IMG/VR virus record: IMGVR_UViG_3300029952_000033 | Location: 1 to 53,963 of that record | Length of the DNA stretch: 53,963 nt | Strand: one strand, 5' to 3' | Source of the DNA: a virus | Shown: positions 15,869 to 22,646 of the stretch, one piece after another | Layout of the letters: each line of letters starts with the position of its first letter | Numbering within the stretch: position 1 is the first letter of the stretch | Translations under genes and position numbers: made by a program | Notes under the pieces: generated by a model | What the model saw: only the letters and a program-made list of their open reading frames with translations | What the model was told of the DNA's origin: nothing | The model's database searches: none

Positions 15869-17168
15869 GTTCACCCACACCCATAGCTTGGCTCACAACC
15901 CAATGTGCAATGCGGCACACATCGTCCCGCGCAAACCCCAAGCGGGCGCCTTCCTCTATGCTGGCGCGTTCGATTTCATCTTGTGGTAATGCCCGGCGGA
16001 TAGCTTTGAATATGAACTTTGCAAGTTCCTTTTTCTCGGCCGTTTTGGTTAAGCCAAAACGCTCAGCCATAGCGTTAATCGCCTTGTTTCTATCGCCGTT
16101 GAAGTCGAGGATAGCCACCACATCAAAGGCATCAAGAGCTGTGACGCCACCACACCATGCGGGCAGGTTGTCGCCATGGAGCGGGTCTGTGGCGTTGTGA
16201 CTAAACACGCGTTCAACGCCGCCGAAGTTCTTTATATTTGCGCCGAAGCAACTAGATGATGAATTTGGATGCTTAAAGTTTTGGCCTGACTTCTCGTATC
16301 CGTGCGCGCAAAGGATTGCGTCAAGGTCCAACTTTGATCGTATTTTCTCTATGATCGAATCGGTAGGGTCAAAACCAGCCGCTATTTTCTCTGCCATGCG
16401 ATGTGCCGCCGCAGATTGCGCTTCATTCGCTATGCGCTCGGCATCGGCTTTCCTGGCCTCGTTTATTTTAATCCCTTCCGCCGTGATTTTTGCAGCATCA
16501 AGCGCGCGGCCGGTTATTACGGCCGTGAGGTGCTCATCGTCTTCGCTGGCACATGACGGCGCATAGAAGAATGACGCCGCACCTTCTTTTGATGCGTCCA
16601 GCACTCCCAATAGTCCCAGCCTAGCAGCCACAATCTCAGGTGCGTCAATGTCTATGCCGATTTCACCTGATAGCGGAAACACCATGCGATAGCGTGGATC
16701 GTGCGCTTTGTGACTATGGCTTGTGTAAACAATCGCCGCTAATCCGAGGCGCCGCACAATATCTGCGGCGGCGCCGGGGCAGGGCGGGATTTCCCCTGTT
16801 TTCTTGCTGGCCTCGATATCAAGCGCCACGGCTGTACGGGCAACTAGATTGATCTTTTTACGCCTTACCCTGCGCCCATCCGCGTCTAGGTCAAAGCGCG
16901 AAGGCACGAAGCCTGGACCATCTTTAGGGCCAACCCTACGGCTAGACAAAATCTCGCAAAACTGCCCCCAAGTAAGGCGCTCAGGATCACCGTATGCCGG
17001 TGTTTTGGCTTGCGGAATGGCAGTAGGGAACCACGCAACAGAAAATAAAATATTGGACGCGTCCAGCGACCTAACAGAACCCTCACAGGTCCCGATATAA
17101 TGCGCCAGGATAGCGCGGCGGCTGGCTGCGGATGCAATGCGCCCGGCGGCGTTGTTATGTGTTCCCAA
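15855..17168 (-). CDS. AEP-type primase with Zn-finger-like part
   Basis: A 437-residue protein. Residues 105-210 fit an archaeo-eukaryotic primase-type core: ALDIEA (115-120) as first acidic motif, YTSHSHKAHDPRYRMVFPL (148-166) with the S-x-H motif, and SFFYAPS near 200. A later CAHGYEKSGQNFKHP (287-301) and RVFSHNATDP resemble a primase zinc-finger of the CHC2 type, though only part of the ligands are evident. It should make primers for the neighbouring helicase. The TTG at 17168 has AAGGA eight bases upstream. Confidence 0.78.
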   Translation of the reverse strand: MGTHNNAAGRIASAASRRAILAHYIGTCEGSVRSLDASNILFSVAWFPTAIPQAKTPAYGDPERLTWGQFCEILSSRRVGPKDGPGFVPSRFDLDADGRRVRRKKINLVARTAVALDIEASKKTGEIPPCPGAAADIVRRLGLAAIVYTSHSHKAHDPRYRMVFPLSGEIGIDIDAPEIVAARLGLLGVLDASKEGAASFFYAPSCASEDDEHLTAVITGRALDAAKITAEGIKINEARKADAERIANEAQSAAAHRMAEKIAAGFDPTDSIIEKIRSKLDLDAILCAHGYEKSGQNFKHPNSSSSCFGANIKNFGGVERVFSHNATDPLHGDNLPAWCGGVTALDAFDVVAILDFNGDRNKAINAMAERFGLTKTAEKKELAKFIFKAIRRALPQDEIERASIEEGARLGFARDDVCRIAHWVVSQAMGVGEHANG

Positions 17169-17263
17169 TTGCGTATTCCTTCAGGTAGGGGATATAAGGT
17201 CGGCCCAAGGCAGTTGCCGCTGAAGCTAGAAGCCTTCGCCTTTAGGCGGAGGTAGTTCATCGC

Positions 17264-17749
17264 TCATAGGGTGGACTGCCTTTCATTGGCGGCTGATATC
17301 CAGGGTAGCGTGCGGACGCTCTGCGGCTCGATCAGCGCGCCGCACTTGCAAGTGATAAACGGGCCTTCGATAGTTTCCGCATCAAAGGAAAAATAGCCGG
17401 GCGCCGACTGATCCCAGTTTGGAACGTCGTTCTCCCGGTCACAGCAAGGGCAAACCACGCTAAACGCAGCCGGCACCATGGCGGCCTGGACGACAAGAGG
17501 GGCTGCCTCGGTCAGCTTTCCATGCTCTTCCTCGAATGCGGCTTGGCATAGGTCTGAGCAAATATAAACCTTGTCGGCAGCCTCGGAATCTACCGTGCCA
17601 AACCAGCGCCAGGGACTAACCCACACCGAAACCAGACCGCAGCAGGAACACGTGTATTTGTTGGCGCTCACCCACTGGTAAGGGTCTTCATCCAAGACGT
17701 CAGGTGCCTTGCGTGATTTTGGCCGCCGGCGCTTCGGGGGTAGGCTCAT
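17264..17749 (-). CDS. Double zinc-ribbon protein
   Basis: A 161-residue protein with a basic N-terminus (PKRRRPKSRK) and two Cys clusters: CSCCG...ICSDLC and CPCCDREND...ITCKCG, each suited to one zinc. DNA or RNA binding near the replication genes is plausible. ATG at 17749 begins just after the neighbour's stop at 17751. Its 3-prime end is the TCCACCCTATGAGC junction described in the findings, followed by a 13-codon ORF (17226-17267) that looks like a remnant. Confidence 0.75.
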   Translation of the reverse strand: MSLPPKRRRPKSRKAPDVLDEDPYQWVSANKYTCSCCGLVSVWVSPWRWFGTVDSEAADKVYICSDLCQAAFEEEHGKLTEAAPLVVQAAMVPAAFSVVCPCCDRENDVPNWDQSAPGYFSFDAETIEGPFITCKCGALIEPQSVRTLPWISAANERQSTL

Positions 17750-17750
17750 A

Positions 17751-17981
17751 TCATTCACCGTCTTCCTGTTTATAAAACTTCCTCTGGATGCACCATTCGC
17801 ACGTAAGAGGCTCGGCGACATCGCATAGCGCGCAAATATCATCCGCCTTGATATGCGGTGCGCATTCCCGCAGCGCAAAGCCCAGTTGCCGCTGCGTTGG
17901 CTTTTGTTGCGGGGAATATCGGCCACGGTATTTCAAAACGGTATACCGCTGGCTGTTATCTCCTCGGTTGGGATGTTCCAT
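17751..17981 (-). CDS. Small Cys-rich protein
   Basis: A protein of about 76 residues with a CALCDVAEPLTCEWC zinc-knuckle-like motif near the C-terminus and a polar N-terminus. ATG at 17981 overlaps the upstream gene by 49 bases; a TTG at 17936 that overlaps the upstream stop as TTGA would be a shorter alternative. Function unknown. Confidence 0.6.
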   Translation of the reverse strand: MEHPNRGDNSQRYTVLKYRGRYSPQQKPTQRQLGFALRECAPHIKADDICALCDVAEPLTCEWCIQRKFYKQEDGE

Positions 17982-18397
17982 TGGCGCAAAGCAATCCGCA
18001 CATCCTCCACGGAATAACAAATAGATACAGGAACGCCAGCCGCTCGGTATTCTGGTATGGAAATTTTCTGACTGTCGCTGACTTTGCCTGTTTCAGATTT
18101 TAGCTCAATCTTGAAGGCGCGCATGTTGTAGTAAAAATCTATATCCAACGGAAAACCTGCGACACATCCGCGAGACCGATTAGACGCACCTTCGCGGAGA
18201 GACCGTTTGGCCCGATTTTCGGTGCTATGCCATAAGATGCCATTTGGCGTGGTTTTACCCTCACGCCCGATAACAGCGCGTAGCCAAACGGCAACTTTTT
18301 TGTGTAAAATATCCTCATGGCGTACCGGCTTCTTGCGTGGCTCCTTAACCTCCACCTGGCCCGCGATGTATTCGGCGGCGGATTTACGGCGGGTCAT
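17933..18397 (-). CDS. VRR-NUC-type nuclease
   Basis: A 154-residue protein with the VRR-NUC order of motifs: an N-terminal EDILHKKVAVWLRA helix, WHSTENRAKRS, then GFPLDIDFYYN (first acid), FKIELKSETGKVSDSQK (E-x-K and Q of the nuclease core) and AGVPVSICYSVEDVRIAL. Phage members are thought to act in recombination or DNA repair, probably cutting branched DNA. ATG at 18397 overlaps the cupin stop as ATGA and has AAAGG nine bases upstream. Confidence 0.87.
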   Translation of the reverse strand: MTRRKSAAEYIAGQVEVKEPRKKPVRHEDILHKKVAVWLRAVIGREGKTTPNGILWHSTENRAKRSLREGASNRSRGCVAGFPLDIDFYYNMRAFKIELKSETGKVSDSQKISIPEYRAAGVPVSICYSVEDVRIALRQWNIPTEEITASGIPF

Positions 18398-18807
18398 TGG
18401 TCGCATCCTTTGCCGATCTGGCCTTTGTCATCCTTGGCGACAAATTTATGCCACACGACAAATCCTTGCGGACAAGCAAAACCCCACTCCCTGACGCGCG
18501 GGCCGGTGATGAAGAGCGTCCAGCACGGTTCGCCAAGCGATATAAGCCGATGCAAGGCCGTTGCTTTGCGGAAAACAATGTCGCCTGCGGCGCGGATGCG
18601 GTGCTCGCCGCGCGGCATCAGTTCGATATAGCTGCCGCGCAAGATGATGCTCACATTCCACCACGGATGATCGTGCAAGGCCCTATCATCATCGGACCTC
18701 AATATCTTATGGAGATAAATATTAAACCGCTTATTACGCGGTATAATCCACCACCGCAGCAAATACGGATCGCCTTTGTCACCGATTACAAAGTCTGGTT
18801 TACGCAT
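18394..18807 (-). CDS. Cupin-like protein
   Basis: A 137-residue protein with a double-stranded beta-helix pattern: FNIYLHKILRSDDDRALHDHPWWN (two His and an acid as metal ligands), GSYIE, and later RIRAAGDIVFRKATALHRLISL with another His. It ends GFVVWHKFV. This small cupin type is common in phage genomes and is of unknown substrate. ATG at 18807 follows an AGGGGG site by seven bases. It overlaps the short upstream gene. Confidence 0.78.
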   Translation of the reverse strand: MRKPDFVIGDKGDPYLLRWWIIPRNKRFNIYLHKILRSDDDRALHDHPWWNVSIILRGSYIELMPRGEHRIRAAGDIVFRKATALHRLISLGEPCWTLFITGPRVREWGFACPQGFVVWHKFVAKDDKGQIGKGCDQ

Positions 18808-18988
18808 CGAACAACCCCCTATCCTGATACGGCAACCTAATCTCGCGCACATGCCGCCAACCGCTGCGGCGCCGAATGTGACTTTCGGGTCGCAGTAGAT
18901 CGTCGTGCTTTTTTTCGATCAGGGTACGCACGATGTCGGTTACGTTAATTTCGGTCGTGGTGTTTTTCTTTCTGATAGACGTGTTAAT
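18800..18988 (-). CDS. Small hypothetical protein, possible AUU start
   Basis: The frame is open from a stop near 18989 to TAA at 18800-18802 and encodes up to 62 residues: NTSIRKKNTTTEINVTDIV, then RTLIEKKHDDLLRPESHIRR and a basic tail ending YQDRGLFDA. It looks like real coding sequence. It has no ATG; the in-frame ATT at 18988-18986 overlaps the HTH stop (ATTAA) and has AGGAAGG nine bases upstream, while GTG at 18931 lacks a ribosome site and would give 43 residues. The end overlaps the cupin start by eight bases. Confidence 0.5.
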   Translation of the reverse strand: MNTSIRKKNTTTEINVTDIVRTLIEKKHDDLLRPESHIRRRSGWRHVREIRLPYQDRGLFDA

Positions 18989-19178
18989 CTCTCACAACCT
19001 TCCTACTCGCGGCGGCAAAAAGCCTCTGGTAATTTTCCAGGCCAATTTTCGCGCCGCGTTCCCTCCATCGCCAAAAGGTGCTGAATACAATGCCGGCCTC
19101 ATGGCAACATTCCGCGATTTTTCGGCCGTTGCTACGAGCCAGAGATTCGAGTTCATGGGGGGTTAATATCTGTTCCAT
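18984..19178 (-). CDS. Small HTH regulator at the divergent control region
   Basis: A 64-residue protein with a helix-turn-helix: HELESLARSNGRKIAECCHEAG then IVFSTFWRWRERG as recognition helix. It resembles short Cro/CI-like phage regulators. It is the first gene of the minus arm and faces the first plus-arm gene across a palindromic control region. The promoter -10 box ends six bases before the ATG, so the mRNA is probably leaderless. It likely controls the two arms. Confidence 0.75.
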   Translation of the reverse strand: MEQILTPHELESLARSNGRKIAECCHEAGIVFSTFWRWRERGAKIGLENYQRLFAAASRKVVRD

Positions 19179-19184
19179 GGCCGC

Positions 19185-19250
19185 AGATTACCGCAATAAA
19201 AAATTGCGTCAAGGAAAATCTTTTGCTTGACCGCAATTTTTATTTGTCGT
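19185..19250. promoter_or_regulatory. Divergent promoter/operator with 18-base inverted repeat
   Basis: Arms AATAAAAAATTGCGTCAA (19195-19212) and TTGACCGCAATTTTTATT (19227-19244) are near-perfect inverted copies. Each arm supplies a -35 box. On the minus strand TTGACG (19212-19207) and TAATCT (19190-19185) are 16 bases apart. On the plus strand TTGACC (19227-19232) has only a weak -10 candidate near 19250. A repressor dimer bound here could switch both arms. Confidence 0.65.
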
Positions 19251-19286
19251 AGTGCTTGGCTGTATTCACACCTCAGGAGTTGAGCA

Positions 19287-19847
19287 ATGAGCATGACAAC
19301 GCTATACATCACAGCCGAGCACGTAAAAGACTGGCTATATATTGGCCCTGACGTTTCGTCGTTCGATGGCCATATCGAAATCGCCGCCGACCTTGGATGG
19401 ATCAAATTCGAGGGTAGCATAGTAGCGAAAGGGCGAATCCGCGCCGCCAAGGGCTCCGGCATCGAGGCGGCCTTGGGCATCGAGGCGGGCTTGGGCATCG
19501 AGGCGGGCTTGGGCATCGAGGCGGGCTTGGGCATCGAGGCGGGCTGGGGCATCAAGGCGGGCGACAGCATCAAAGCGGGCTTGGGCATCGAGGCGGGCGA
19601 CAGCATCAAGGCGGGCTGGGGCATCGAGGCGGGCTGGGGCATCAAGGCGGGCGACAGCATCAAAGCGGGCTGGGGCATCAAGGCTGGACTTTCGATATCT
19701 TGCAAAACCCTCTCTGTGCGCCTGCGCATTTTTTCCGGCCTCGTGAATTGGCGCATGCCGATATCTGGCGATGATGAAATCCGGGCTAAGATCGAGAGCG
19801 GAACTGTTGCCCTCGGAATAGTCGTTTCGCCTGATATGGAGCCATAA
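19287..19847 (+). CDS. Hexapeptide GI(E/K)AG repeat protein
   Basis: A 186-residue protein. Residues 1-55 form a non-repeat head; residues 57-134 are about a dozen six-residue repeats of the type GIEAGL, GIKAGD, SIKAGW. This period suggests a left-handed or similar beta-helix. The tail VRLRIFSGLVNWRM... is non-repeat. Repeats of this kind occur in several phage proteins with no known function. At the DNA level the units are 18 bases. CAGGAG seven bases before the ATG is a good ribosome site. It is the first gene of the plus arm, so probably early. Confidence 0.8.
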   Translation: MSMTTLYITAEHVKDWLYIGPDVSSFDGHIEIAADLGWIKFEGSIVAKGRIRAAKGSGIEAALGIEAGLGIEAGLGIEAGLGIEAGWGIKAGDSIKAGLGIEAGDSIKAGWGIEAGWGIKAGDSIKAGWGIKAGLSISCKTLSVRLRIFSGLVNWRMPISGDDEIRAKIESGTVALGIVVSPDMEP

Positions 19848-19849
19848 TC

Positions 19850-20017
19850 ATGGATAATTTATCGTTCAAAGTTCGCACGAGCAAACCGAAACCGGTGTCA
19901 AAATTGTCTAAACTAGAATTGTTTTATTGTATCGTGTGCGTTTTCATCGGCGTATGCGTTGGCGGTGCGGGTTTCACTATCTCGCTTATCATACTTAACG
20001 CAGTGGGATTGCGATAA
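19850..20017 (+). CDS. Small membrane protein
   Basis: A 55-residue ORF (starts MDNLSFKVRTSKPKP) with a basic N-terminal tail and one long hydrophobic segment, YCIVCVFIGVCVGGAGF then TISLIIL. One membrane helix with the N-terminus inside is predicted. Its stop TAA shares a base with the next ATG (TAATG). Function unknown. Confidence 0.6.
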   Translation: MDNLSFKVRTSKPKPVSKLSKLELFYCIVCVFIGVCVGGAGFTISLIILNAVGLR

Positions 20018-20319
20018 TGACCAACATCGAAGATATCGAAGCCGACGACGTGGCGATTTTCCAGGACATCCAGGAAATTATCGGGAAGTTCATCGCCGCG
20101 ATGGAAAATAAGATCGACCAACTGAGTTTCCGGTACGTGTTCGAGGACAATATCAAGCAATCTGTCATCGACGTGTTATCAGATTGCGGCATTCCGACGA
20201 TTGAGCGCATCGAAGTCCACGTCGAACAGGCGCGGATTGAGTATGAGGAAAACCTGCGCGACGACTACGACGAGCAGCGCGCGGAACATCGGCGCGAGAT
20301 GCGGGAGCTGGGTAATTGA
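20017..20319 (+). CDS. Acidic helical hypothetical protein
   Basis: A 100-residue, strongly acidic protein, mostly helical, with a charged C-terminal coiled-coil-like stretch (ARIEYEENLRDDYDEQRAEH). No motif recognised. It overlaps neighbours at both ends, in the chain of early small genes. Confidence 0.7.
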   Translation: MTNIEDIEADDVAIFQDIQEIIGKFIAAMENKIDQLSFRYVFEDNIKQSVIDVLSDCGIPTIERIEVHVEQARIEYEENLRDDYDEQRAEHRREMRELGN

Positions 20320-20534
20320 CACCCGTTGAAGCCATAATCGCCAGCATCAACGCCGACGACGCGCTCGACACGGCGCTAGATTTCAAGAGCGATCTAATGC
20401 GGGCCCGCGAGAATGTCCCATCCGATTTTACTCCGGCCGAACGAGCGGCGCTTGATCTGCTGATAGTGTCCGCTGTTGCGCGGGTTAAGATTGCGAAAAT
20501 ACGGGCCGGGTTGGCCATTGAAGGAGAACAATAA
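20316..20534 (+). CDS. Small hypothetical protein, TTG start
   Basis: A 72-residue helical protein (TPVEAIIASINADDALDTAL...). Start TTG at 20316 overlaps the upstream stop as TTGA, suggesting translational coupling. No family recognised. Confidence 0.65.
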   Translation: MTPVEAIIASINADDALDTALDFKSDLMRARENVPSDFTPAERAALDLLIVSAVARVKIAKIRAGLAIEGEQ

Positions 20535-20535
20535 T

Positions 20536-20670
20536 ATGCAGAAAAAAATGACCGACATCACGCTGGCGGAATTGATGGCCATGCCAATGATTGAGCTCGA
20601 GACGATCATCCGCGAGATGCAGGACCGTCATGCGCGCAAGGCGGTACGCCACAGCGCGGAGGGTGCGTGA
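20536..20670 (+). CDS. Small LAEL/RDRH protein, copy A
   Basis: A 44-residue protein (starts MQKKMTDITLAELMAMP, later EMQDRHARKAVRHSAEG). It shares the pattern TLAEL..(L/M)P....EM(Q/R)DRH with the gene at 20878-21090 and is likely a paralogue. AAGGAGA lies upstream of the ATG. Function unknown. Confidence 0.65.
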   Translation: MQKKMTDITLAELMAMPMIELETIIREMQDRHARKAVRHSAEGA

Positions 20671-20885
20671 TGGTCCCCTGTAACGAAAAAGACCAAGCTT
20701 TCCTGGATGCAGGCGCTGATTGCGGGATGTCATTCGCATACGGCGGACATAAATCCTGCGGCCAGTTCGACGTGATCGGATGCGTCTGTTTTCGATACAA
20801 CGTTCCGCATTACTACCGCGCCAAGGATCAAGAGGTTCTGAGTTTCAACGAAGAAACCAAACAATGGGAATATTGCAATGACTGA
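20670..20885 (+). CDS. Small Cys-containing protein
   Basis: A 71-residue protein with four or five Cys residues (DCGMSF, KSCGQF, GCVCF) that could bind metal. ATG at 20670 overlaps the previous stop as TGATG and has GGAGG seven bases upstream; GTG three bases earlier is possible. No family recognised. Confidence 0.65.
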   Translation: MVPCNEKDQAFLDAGADCGMSFAYGGHKSCGQFDVIGCVCFRYNVPHYYRAKDQEVLSFNEETKQWEYCND

Positions 20886-21090
20886 TGCTTTTTCACCCCT
20901 CCTACGCCTAACCCTCGCCGAACTTGACGCACTGCCAGAACATGAAAAAACCGCGCGCTGCGAAGAAATGCGAGATCGCCATGAACGCCGTACGGAACGC
21001 TATAGCGCTGAGATTATCGACCTGGCTGACGTGCTGGATAAGGCACGGCGACGGCGGCTTGCGGCTTATGGGCGTGTGGAGGACGTGTGA
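20878..21090 (+). CDS. Small LAEL/RDRH protein, copy B
   Basis: A 70-residue helical protein. LTLAELDALPEHEK and EEMRDRHERRTERYSAE align with the shorter gene at 20536-20670, so the two probably arose by duplication around the Cys-containing gene between them. It overlaps the gene before by eight bases and the next as TGATG. Confidence 0.7.
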   Translation: MTDAFSPLLRLTLAELDALPEHEKTARCEEMRDRHERRTERYSAEIIDLADVLDKARRRRLAAYGRVEDV

Positions 21091-21289
21091 TGGAATGGCA
21101 ACCGATTGAAACCGCACCGCACAATGATAACCTGATAGGTTGGGGTGATGGATGGCAGGAACCTGAGATTATATGGCGCGACGACCCGGCGGGATTTGGC
21201 GATATAGCCGCTATGGCGACTATATTGATCTCGGTTCCGAACCCACCCACTGGATGCCGCTTCCCGCCCCGCCGTGCGATCAAAACTAA
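21090..21289 (+). pseudogene. DUF551-like gene with apparent -1 frameshift
   Basis: The first part reads MEWQPIETAPHNDNLIGWG, the usual start of DUF551-like phage proteins. The expected C-terminal signature (YIDLGSEPTHWMPLPAPP) is present in the -1 frame and ends at 21289, but the starting frame continues out of register to 21311 with an unlikely tail. The switch lies about 21170-21215. This is a broken gene, an assembly indel, or less likely programmed frameshifting. Confidence 0.55.
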
Positions 21290-21307
21290 ACACACAAGGA
21301 CACCGAA

Positions 21308-22279
21308 ATGACCGAAGTAAATTTCCAAATCCCCAACCGCTGGACCGGCAAGGTGCAGTTCGAATGCGTTTTGCCGCCTGAGATCGCGACGATGTCATCG
21401 CAGCTTCGGCTCGGCTACGCCGTCAAAAAGGCTCTTCAGCGCGGCGCGGACCTGCGCGGCGCGAACCTGGGCGACGCGGACCTGTGCGACGCGAACCTGT
21501 GCGACGCGGACCTGCGCGGCGCGAGCCTGCGCGGCGCGGACCTGCGCGGCGCGAACCTGCGCGACGCGAACCTGCGCGGCGCGAACCTGGGCGACGCGGA
21601 CCTGCGCGGCGCGAACCTGTACGGCGCGGACCTGTACGGCGCGGACCTGTACGGCGCGAACCTGTACGGCGCGAACCTGGGCGGCGCGGACCTGCGCGAC
21701 GCGGACCTGAACGGCGCGAACCTGCACGGCGCGAACCTGCGCGACGCGAACCTGTGCGGCGCGAACCTGCACGGCGCAGACCTGCGCGGCGCGAACCTGT
21801 GCGGCGCGGACCTGTACGGCGCGAACCTGCACGGCGCGGACCTGGGCGGCGCGAACCTGCGCGACGCGGACCTGCGCGACGCGGACCTGCGCGGCGCGAA
21901 CCTGCACGGCGCGGACCTGCATTGTTTCAAGCAAGACCTCATTGCCGAAGTTTTGCGCCTTCCCAACGAACTGGAGGCGCTGCGCCTCGCTATCGTCGAA
22001 GGCCGCATCGACGGCTCGACCTATACCGGCGACTGCGCCTGCCTTGCAGGCACGCTGGCGAAAGCTGCGGGCGTTGAGTTTTACAATTGCGACATCGATT
22101 TGGGTCCGGTCAAATTCCACGCGGACGCATTGTCGCCGCGAGAGCAATGGTTTGCCATGATCAGCCCCGGCCAAAAGCCGGGGGATAATCAGGCCGCCGC
22201 GCTGGCCCTTGAGTGGGTCAATGAGGCCATCGCGATTCGCGACAACATTCGCGGGATGGTGGTTGCTACCGGTGATTAA
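21308..22279 (+). CDS. Pentapeptide-repeat protein
   Basis: A 323-residue protein. Residues about 45-205 are some 32 consecutive pentapeptides of the A(D/N)L type (RGADL, YGANL, HGADL), which should fold as a four-sided right-handed beta-helix. The C-terminal 115 residues (starting FKQDLIAEVLRLPNE) form a separate domain seen with pentapeptide repeats in other phage proteins. Some family members mimic DNA and block gyrase, but no activity can be assigned here. AAGGA precedes the ATG. The DNA is a 15-base tandem array, so copy number may vary. Confidence 0.88.
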   Translation: MTEVNFQIPNRWTGKVQFECVLPPEIATMSSQLRLGYAVKKALQRGADLRGANLGDADLCDANLCDADLRGASLRGADLRGANLRDANLRGANLGDADLRGANLYGADLYGADLYGANLYGANLGGADLRDADLNGANLHGANLRDANLCGANLHGADLRGANLCGADLYGANLHGADLGGANLRDADLRDADLRGANLHGADLHCFKQDLIAEVLRLPNELEALRLAIVEGRIDGSTYTGDCACLAGTLAKAAGVEFYNCDIDLGPVKFHADALSPREQWFAMISPGQKPGDNQAAALALEWVNEAIAIRDNIRGMVVATGD

Positions 22280-22379
22280 CACCATCGGAAAGAAATTTCT
22301 TGAAGCCATACATTCTGCCGGTTTGGTCATCGGTTTCGTGCCGTATCAGACGCCGCAGACAGTGGATACGGTGGCATGA
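22272..22379 (+). CDS. Very small hypothetical protein
   Basis: A 35-residue ORF from GTG at 22272 (starts INTIGKKFLEAIHSAG). It overlaps the pentapeptide gene by eight bases and the next gene as ATGA. Support is limited to these overlaps and a natural-looking composition. Confidence 0.45.
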   Translation: MINTIGKKFLEAIHSAGLVIGFVPYQTPQTVDTVA

Positions 22380-22573
22380 CGCCGCACATATCCATCCCGC
22401 CATCCATATCGCTCGATATCCGTTTCGGTGCGCTGCAAATCGTGGAGTACGCGGACACCGAACCGCGCGCCGTAATCGTGGCGCCGATCACGCTGGAAGA
22501 TGCGCGGCGGGGGCGGGATTTGTTCCAACAATATCTGTCATTATTCCCTCAATCGGAACTATTCACGGCGTAA
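22376..22573 (+). CDS. Small hypothetical protein
   Basis: A 65-residue protein with a beta-rich pattern (ISLDIRFGALQIVEY, PRAVIVAPITLEDARRG). No known motif. Last gene before a short spacer that leads to the recombination genes. Confidence 0.6.
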   Translation: MTPHISIPPSISLDIRFGALQIVEYADTEPRAVIVAPITLEDARRGRDLFQQYLSLFPQSELFTA

Positions 22574-22646
22574 TTTATCCGTATAATAGTCGAACAGAAT
22601 AGGTACTCAGGCGCCTTGGAAGCCTGTATTTTACAAAGGAACTACC
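22574..22646 (+). promoter_or_regulatory. Spacer with TATAAT box before recombination genes
   Basis: A perfect TATAAT at 22582-22587 is present, but the -35 position holds only CTATTC. A short hairpin (CAGGC with GCCTG, about 22602-22620) follows, then AAAGGA before the ATG at 22647. A weak or activated promoter is possible. Confidence 0.35.

Noticed and set aside
19450-19690. Regular 18-base repeats that could suggest a CRISPR array
   Set aside because: There are no unique spacers and the period is a multiple of three inside an open frame, so it is a coding repeat.
21395-22330. Long minus-strand frame with VRAAQVRA-type repeats opposite the pentapeptide gene
   Set aside because: It is the antisense image of the 15-base repeats; the plus-strand frame has the known pentapeptide pattern, a ribosome site and a conserved C-terminal domain.
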